Positions 58,253 through 64,000 of a stretch of 64,000 nucleotides of DNA are shown piece after piece. How positions within the stretch are numbered: the stretch's first letter is position 1; each line of letters opens with the position of its first letter. Source of the stretch: Bolinopsis microptera (Eukaryota; Ctenophora; Tentaculata; Lobata; Bolinopsidae); contig NC_087074.1 of the NCBI RefSeq assembly GCF_026151205.1, positions 12,319,182 through 12,383,181 on the forward strand. The letters are read 5' to 3'. The notes beneath the pieces are model-generated. The model saw only the letters and a list, made by a program, of their open reading frames with translations, ran no database searches and was not told where the DNA came from. Made by a program: the position numbers and the translations under genes.

Positions 58253-60054
58253 TCATTCTAGAGTTTCTCTAGTGTCTGATGTTTTTAATGTGTATGCATA
58301 TGTTGACCTCGTCGATGGACCAATCTCTCTAAATGACTTCCTTATGGCAGCCTTTGTCATAGGGTTGAAAATTCCAAATAAGCACAATAAGAAGAGTCCT
58401 GACAATCCATTGATGACAACAAACATAATCTCAAAAGCCATAGAAAAGCTAGCGACAAGTCCTATTAGATATCCAGCACCCAGCATGGTGTTGAGAGTGA
58501 AAATCATTTTTAGCTGCGACAAAACTTGTGCTCTTTTGGAACCACCTTCTGACCTTAAAGAATTGATCAAAATTAATAATTTCTTGTCCTAAATAATTTT
58601 CTTTTTTTGCGAGAAAAAGGTTGATTTAAATATACAAAGGGTAATAAAAGTAAACAATTTTCTTTCAAAACACTTTGCTTACTTGGTCATGCTTTTTCGA
58701 ACCATTTTCCAAACCACTCTTCCAAACATGACAGTGTTTATAAGAAGAACACATAGTACAGGTATGGTTAAGAAGTACGAATTGTAAGGTGCTATCAAAA
58801 ATCCATTAGAGGTGCAACTGAAAATGTAAGTCAGTTAGCCAAACTGATATCAGTGGGCCATATTGCAACAAGCATCAAAAATTAGTCCTATGACATGGGA
58901 TATTTTCTGTGATTAAGCAGTTTGTGATATATGCCGGAAATATGTAAGCACTGGCATGATGAATTGCACGATGTTTGTTTAGGACCAATTCTACTAAAAC
59001 GCAAGTTCATCCTATCAATATTTTTACCATTTTTGTGACCATAACAGTTACCTACCTGTAATGATCCATTTCAGTTATTCCTGCGTACAGTCCAACTAAA
59101 GTGCCTGTTGTACCTGAAAATATTGTATTTACTTATATTATTTATTTTTGGAAATTGTTCTATTTAGTTGAGGAGTGTTACATTTTTCTCTTAACTGCTT
59201 TGAATAGATACAGTAATTACAATTTTAAATATAGCATGAACTTACCCCAACAAAATAGTGCGACCTTGATAACAATATGGCTGACATGAGTGTCAAAGAC
59301 TATGACAATGGCTAGGTAAACTGATAAAGCTTCTGCAAACATGGCCAAGAAGCAAGCCAGCGTTATCCAGTGCACCAAAAATCCAATAGCTTTGCATTGT
59401 GCACCCTGAATGGTATATGGTATTGGTTATCTTAATTTAATGTTATATTATGCACAGTTGGAATATAGGATGACTGAACATTTAGTTCACAAGTTATTGA
59501 GTTATAACTGAGAACCGCCTTTTAATAACCTTATATTCTGCTATTTTGTCACCATAAAGATTCAAAATTAGTTTTCTTATTACCTAAAAAGTGATATCAA
59601 CTAATTACTAAACTAATAACTGGTTAATCATTCCTGACCATGTAAAATAACGATTACCTCCAGTTCAACAACATCGAGTGTAAGGTATCCGGTATACTGA
59701 AGAAGGAGTGCCACAGCCAGGATACAATGCATCTTGAAGCTCTGGAGCTTTCTTAAACCTCTGTAATATAACAAAATGTAGATTTAGTTAGGGAGGAATA
59801 AATCAAATAAAGATTTCTAAGATTTCTAGCTGTTGTTAACATGAAGTAAGATCTTGCTACATCAAGAATGCTGTAAAGCTTGAAATAATATATAATAATA
59901 TGGAAGAATTTTAAGAAAATGAGCTTAGTTACCTAATACTGAGGATGATGACAATAAATATAATGCAACTTATTATAGAGGCTGAGAAACAAATAACTTC
60001 TATCCACCACACCACTTGGTTGACAGGCTCCACCACATCTGTTTGTTTAAAACT
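58253..60054 (-). CDS. Adhesion GPCR: seven-transmembrane domain exons
   Basis: TM1 ICFSASIISCIIFIVIILSI; TM2 HCILAVALLLQYTGYLTL; TM3 within FLVHWITLACFLAMFAEAL; TM4 VALFCWGTTGTLVGLYAGI; TM5 YFLTIPVLCVLLINTVMF; TM6 MIFTLNTMLGAGYLIGLV; TM7 MFVVINGLSGLFLLCLFGIF. The TM3 cysteine (GAQCKA) and the second-loop cysteine (HYSCTS) can form the conserved disulfide. The HW...A motif at TM3 is typical of the adhesion/secretin class. The cytoplasmic tail is short, about 40 residues, ending DTRETLE. The N-terminal base of TM1 follows the GPS tether by about 20 residues. Confidence 0.93.
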
Positions 60055-63000
60055 CTGTGGGATAGCATGTTAAAAAAGACATGAGTAAAGGACAAAGGTG
60101 GGTAGGTGATGTAAGTTTGATTTGACACATGACAGTGATTCTGGAATTTGATTGGCCGAGGCAGCAGGCTGATTGGTGAAGCATTTTAGTGTGTCATAAA
60201 AATGGTAGCATTTCCTACTTCCATTAAATTTATTTTGTTTAGTGCGATGGCCGATGATATTTTGTAGACATATTGTGTGATGATGCGATGCCATCAATTT
60301 TATTTTACTTTACTTTACTTTTAAACTCTATTAACCACATAAAACTTGTCCCAGAATAGTTAGCAATTTAGATATATACCAGAATTGATGTAAATGGTGT
60401 GGCATGGTTGCAGAAGCAAGCTTTCACTGCTGGGTCGTATCTGCAACCGTAGTCGTCCCAAAAGGTGTCATTCCAAAATACACACTGTATTGTCTGAGAA
60501 TCATTCACTGTCCATTTTTGCATCTCCTCAAACTCGAGTTTTATCTCCTCTGAATTCTCCACTTTTATTCCAGAGAAATGTAGATCTGATATGACTGCCA
60601 TCTTTTCATCCTTTTCCACCGCTTTGAAAAGCTTGGCAGTTTTATACACTACCAAATATGCTCCTGTAATGTCGATAAATTTTGTTATCAATTTTCAGAT
60701 TATTCAAGTAGATTTTATTCTATTTATCTGGCCTTTAGCTCATGCATCAGATCATTGTTGATAAGCTGCATTGCTGATACTTATACTTATATGAATATAT
60801 TATAATATGTTACCATTTGTTTGTGAAGTCAGGCTTTTTGGAATTTCAATATTGGTGTCGATGCTAGATACTGTAGCTGGTTTGTTCGCATCAAACTTAA
60901 TTGTTAAAATGTCCACATTTTTGGTGAATATTTTCTGTTCAGTGTCGGATTCAGCTATTGACTTGGCCATTTTCGTCATCAAATTCTTTAAGCTGAAAAT
61001 GATAAGGATAATTATTAAAATCGATAATATTAACTTTGATTTTACACCGAGTTTGTGTAACCAAACAAAGTCAATCCAATCCCACATCATGTCATAGTTT
61101 CACTGCAACTTAAAGGTGATGGCTTCAGTGGCGTAACGAAGGGGGGGGGGGGGGCGCGGGCATATTAGGGGGTGCAAAATCGTTGTTTAAATGTGGGATA
61201 AAACTGTGCGTTTTGCTCTAGAAACACACTTTTTTAGAGATTTTATAGGTGTATCCTCTAAAATAATCTAATTTGTTCAAATTTAGGGAGGGGCGCCAAT
61301 AGGGGAGAGGGCGCCAACAGGGGGCGCTCTTTCAGTGGGGGGGGGGGTGGGGGGGGGGCCAACAGGCAACATTACGCCACTGTCTGGCTTGCTCTTTTGC
61401 AGTGAAACTCTTATTTTATTATATAAATTACCTTGATTTGCTTTTGTTTAAGGTTTCATCACTTGCATCCAATAAATTGCTGCTTATGTCAACAAATGAT
61501 TGAGAATTCTCTGGTTTGGTATGACTCTCAAGTTCTTTCAAAGCATTCACAGTGGCTTCAACTCCCGAACTTGATACTTCCTCCATACTGTTTGTCATCT
61601 CTTTTAGATTATCTGCAAACGCAACAGCATTTTCCTCTGTTACCTTAGTTGACGTCATTTGACGTATTTCTATATCCTTCTTTGTTGCACATTTCGTATA
61701 GTCAGGTGTTTCCCAATACGCATCTATTGAATCCACTGGAGCATCTTCGGTGAGCATAAGAAATGTCATCTGAAGTCTTGTAAAAGCACCTGCTCGTACT
61801 AATTTCTCCTACCTCAACTGTACTCCATTCAAATTGCCCTGTGATTTTGTTCATTAACTGACACGATTTTGAATTTAAAATATTACTATTAGTTCTTGAA
61901 ATCGTGCCTTTCAGATTACAGATTTTGGTGTTCAGTGGCCTTGGACGAACTTCGTGAGCTTACCATAAATTCCGTCGGATCTTTCTTCGGAGGTGCACCT
62001 TGGTTTTGGTTCAACTGTAGTCATTGTTGTTGAACCTGTGATGATGGTTGTAGGTGAGATTCGTGTGAAAAATGAGAGAAATTGAGTGCCAACATTTTAA
62101 AAGATTTTTCATCAAACTATGATCGTATTAATATTCGTATGTTATGGTGGTACTTGAAGCAATAAAAATCACGCTACCGTCACCAGGGAATATAGGTATG
62201 GTTCTAGAAGGTTCTGGTGCATCAGTGGCGGGTTGGACAGTTGTTACTTGTTTCACTGTTGATACTTGTTTCACTGTTGTAACTTGTTTCACTGTTGGTC
62301 CCTTTGTCGTAAGTTTTTCTGTCGGAATTTTAGTTGTGTGTTTTTTTGTTGCAATTGGCTTTTCAGTCGAGGTTTCTACAATGGGTTCATCTGAAGGGTT
62401 TTCCTCGCAGTCATCTGTAAAAGTTTTCATTTTTTATTTTCTTAACCAAAGAGTGATTCATCATTAAATTTCCTTACAACATCATGATTTATACTCATGA
62501 AGGTGGAACATATTTTGTAATAAGTTGTATAGGCAGTATTGTGATGAAATCTTCGTAGTTCTTCTACATCATGGAACATATTTGATTAGTCTCATGGAAA
62601 AAAGGACCTGGGCACTAAGTGTCAGCTACTGGTGAACAACTCACCCCTCATACAAGTGCAGAATGTCTGGCCAGTCTCAGTTCCAGTGAATATGGGAGGA
62701 CAAGCTTTGCAGAATGTTGCATTCTTCAAGTTTTGATAATATCCAGCAGGACAATCCGAGCATTGCAAGCTTGCTGAAGAAGTGTCCAGATATGTCCCTT
62801 CTTTGCAGATGCGGTTATCTGAAAATATCAGGTGTAATCAATAGAGATGCTTGATTACGGTAAAGTGTAATTGCTGATATTATGTATCGAGTTCGATGAA
62901 TGGTTATTGTTAGCCGCAAGTGCTTAAATGGTACCTCAATGCGAACATTCACCATTGCCTACTGCTAACAAGAATTTTCTGAGAATATAGAAAAATGACC

Positions 63001-63932
63001 CTGTCTCATTAAAATCATCCACTAACCATAATGGCAGTACTCATATTTACTCAATAAAATTAACTTTGAGCTACGCGGTAACATTTTTCCTCAAGTCATA
63101 TTTCTAGTTCACGAAAATTGGGTTTTTTTCAATCTTATGAAAAGCTATGATTGAAGGAATGAAGAATGTATTTTTTCTCTCATCCATTGATGAGAAAAAG
63201 TTTGAAATGTGATATTCATTACACGTCTGGACGAACAACTCCCCTGTTACCTGGTCCCGAGGTAACTTTCAATACCTTCCTAACCCACTCTGAAACGATG
63301 AATTTGGTATTTTCATAATTTGTAGTTCCTTGGAAAGAGTTCTGGTTGATCCTCTTGAGCCGTCTTCCTTTTTACTGGTCTTATTCTTGTCTGAATTTGC
63401 TGTTTTTGTTGTACTGATACTAGTGTCCTCTAATTTGGTATAGAGAAAGGTAGGTTCACATGATCCCAATCCTCCGTATTTGTATCAAATAACTTGTCAT
63501 ATACCCCATTAGCGCCTTATATGTGTCGTATTGGGACGAAATACTGCTCGATATGTACTTAAATCACCACTAATTACTCAAATCACCACTAATTGCGATA
63601 TATGAGCTATGATAAATCACAGCACGATCTAATAGTGAAACGTTTGGGGAAAGAAGAGGTTCGGTATATGAGGTACCCGCTATAGAGAGGCACGGTATAA
63701 AGCCTTATTCTTCAGGGCTTGAAGTATGCAGGCTTGAAGTATGCAGCCGGATTTCAGTTTTATGTAAATTTAAATTTACTAAATAAATTACCCATTATCT
63801 GTTCGTTCAGGACATGAGGTGAGCTGTATCTGAAAGGTCCATCCACGACCCAGTTCCTATTATCCCAGCTTATCAATGGCTCCGCAGTCGTATCTGTCGT
63901 TTCAAAAACATTGACATTGTAGAGGGTGCAAT
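58253..63932 (-). CDS. Adhesion GPCR (3' part; 5' end outside the window)
   Basis: Fifteen exons, 5' to 3': 63932-63792, 63328-63251, 62818-62645, 62414-62184, 62035-61964, 61907-61813, 61769-61432, 60992-60814, 60663-60380, 60054-59933, 59760-59658, 59405-59246, 59113-59056, 58817-58683 and 58553-58253 (TGA at 58255-58253). All joins agree in phase, giving about 822 residues without a stop. Order: unrecognised N-terminal segment, a Cys-rich ephrin-receptor/TNFR-like module, Thr-rich mucin-like stalk, GAIN domain, GPS, seven membrane helices and a short tail. This is the plan of adhesion GPCRs, surface receptors that self-cleave at the GPS and signal to G proteins after release or shift of a tethered peptide. 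The ligand cannot be inferred. The exon at 63932 begins with two bases of a split codon, so more exons lie to the right. Confidence 0.93.
60380..62035 (-). CDS. Adhesion GPCR: GAIN domain and GPS exons
   Basis: The GPS reads CVFWNDTFWDDYGCRYDP, then CFCNHATPFTSIL, with the four conserved Cys and two Trp. Cleavage would fall between Ala and Thr in HAT; the usual middle residue is Leu, Ile or Phe, and a Pro follows the Thr, so efficiency is open. The upstream exon 61769-61432 has the helical GAIN-A pattern (TEENAVAFADNLKEMT ... SNLLDASDETL). Two small exons (62035-61964, 61907-61813) are separated by only about 56 bp, the shortest intron seen here. Confidence 0.85.
61126..61382. mobile_element. 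hAT-like MITE, complete
   Basis: The ends are CAGTGGCGTAACG and its mirror ATTACGCCACTG. The flanking 8-mers GATGGCTT and TCTGGCTT agree at six of eight positions, consistent with an aged 8-bp target duplication. The interior has several G runs (12 or more) and GGCGCCAAT/AGGGGGCGC blocks, and no coding capacity. It lies in a GPCR intron; part of the same family is at 5492-5658. Confidence 0.78.
62184..62414 (-). CDS. Adhesion GPCR: Thr-rich stalk exon
   Basis: Encodes a Thr/Lys/Pro-rich segment with three copies of a KQV(T/S)TV unit and neighbouring TEKPIATKKHTTK and TEKLTTKGPT repeats. Such stalks are usually O-glycosylated (family knowledge). Donor GTGACG, which is weak, but both joins are in phase. 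Confidence 0.8.
62645..62818 (-). CDS. Adhesion GPCR: Cys-rich ephrin-receptor-like module
   Basis: Reads CKEGTYLDTSSASLQCSDCP, then AGYYQNLKNATFCKACP and FTGTETGQTFCTC. The CPxGYYQ...C..CP pattern is that of the GCC2/GCC3 (ephrin-receptor-like) module, found in many surface receptors. One module is present. Acceptor ATTTTCAG, donor G|GTGAGT. Confidence 0.85.
63251..63932 (-). CDS. Adhesion GPCR: N-terminal exons, unrecognised domain
   Basis: Exons 63932-63792 and 63328-63251 encode CTLYNVNVFETTDTTAEPLI, SWDNRNWVVDGPFRYSSP and TNYENTKFIVSEWVRKVLKV. Both are phase-consistent with the Cys-rich module. The domain is not recognised. Sequence to the right (63933-64000) has no exon I can support. 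Confidence 0.7.
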
Positions 63933-64000
63933 CTGTGGAAATATTGTTGGGTAGTTTTTTTTTGGAGGAGCATGTTACGCCGTAGAAGAGATGTGTGTGA

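Noticed and set aside
58014-58592. 192-residue open frame on the plus strand
   Set aside because: It is antisense to the last GPCR exon, whose membrane helices and phase-consistent splicing leave no doubt about the coding strand.

Overview
The window is nuclear DNA of an animal. It holds a complete intron-split Dlg5-type MAGUK gene and the 3' part of an adhesion GPCR gene, both on the minus strand and both with GT-AG splice sites. Fascin-like repeats, LINEs of several clades, and mariner-, hAT- and TTAA-type DNA transposons with long microsatellites suggest an invertebrate. The clade cannot be fixed from the sequence; a marine or early-branching animal is only a guess.

Layout. 0.9-2.6 kb: a decayed fascin-like gene (plus strand) ending at a foldback MITE. 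5.2-6.3 kb: a possible fascin-like remnant, a MITE end and a dead LINE reverse transcriptase. 8.6-9.5 kb: a two-exon gene for a secreted, probably GPI-anchored protein, broken by one stop and one frameshift. 10.4-20 kb: nested repeats. A tandem array is split by a TIR element (8-bp TSD), which is split by a 5.8-kb LTR retrotransposon with 1324-bp LTRs and a GCGCG duplication. 21.6-45.2 kb: DLG5, 14 coding exons and 1424 codons of product (CARD, proline-rich linker, coiled coil, polyQ, three PDZ, SH3, guanylate-kinase-like). Its introns hold LINE remnants, long GT arrays, and a 5.27-kb inverted-repeat element containing a badly resolved 2.4-kb stretch and three exons of an unrecognised plus-strand gene. 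41-57.8 kb: segmental duplications, a mariner-like element broken by a LINE, a 1244-bp tandem duplication and two retroelement fragments. 58.2-63.9 kb: the adhesion GPCR, running off the right edge.

DLG5 and the GPCR assemble without any frameshift or internal stop over about 2250 codons, and every exon junction agrees in phase. The breaks in the fascin-like and GPI-anchored genes are therefore more likely real decay than sequencing error. DLG5 (polarity and junction scaffold) and the GPCR (cell-surface adhesion receptor) are neighbours with no visible functional link.
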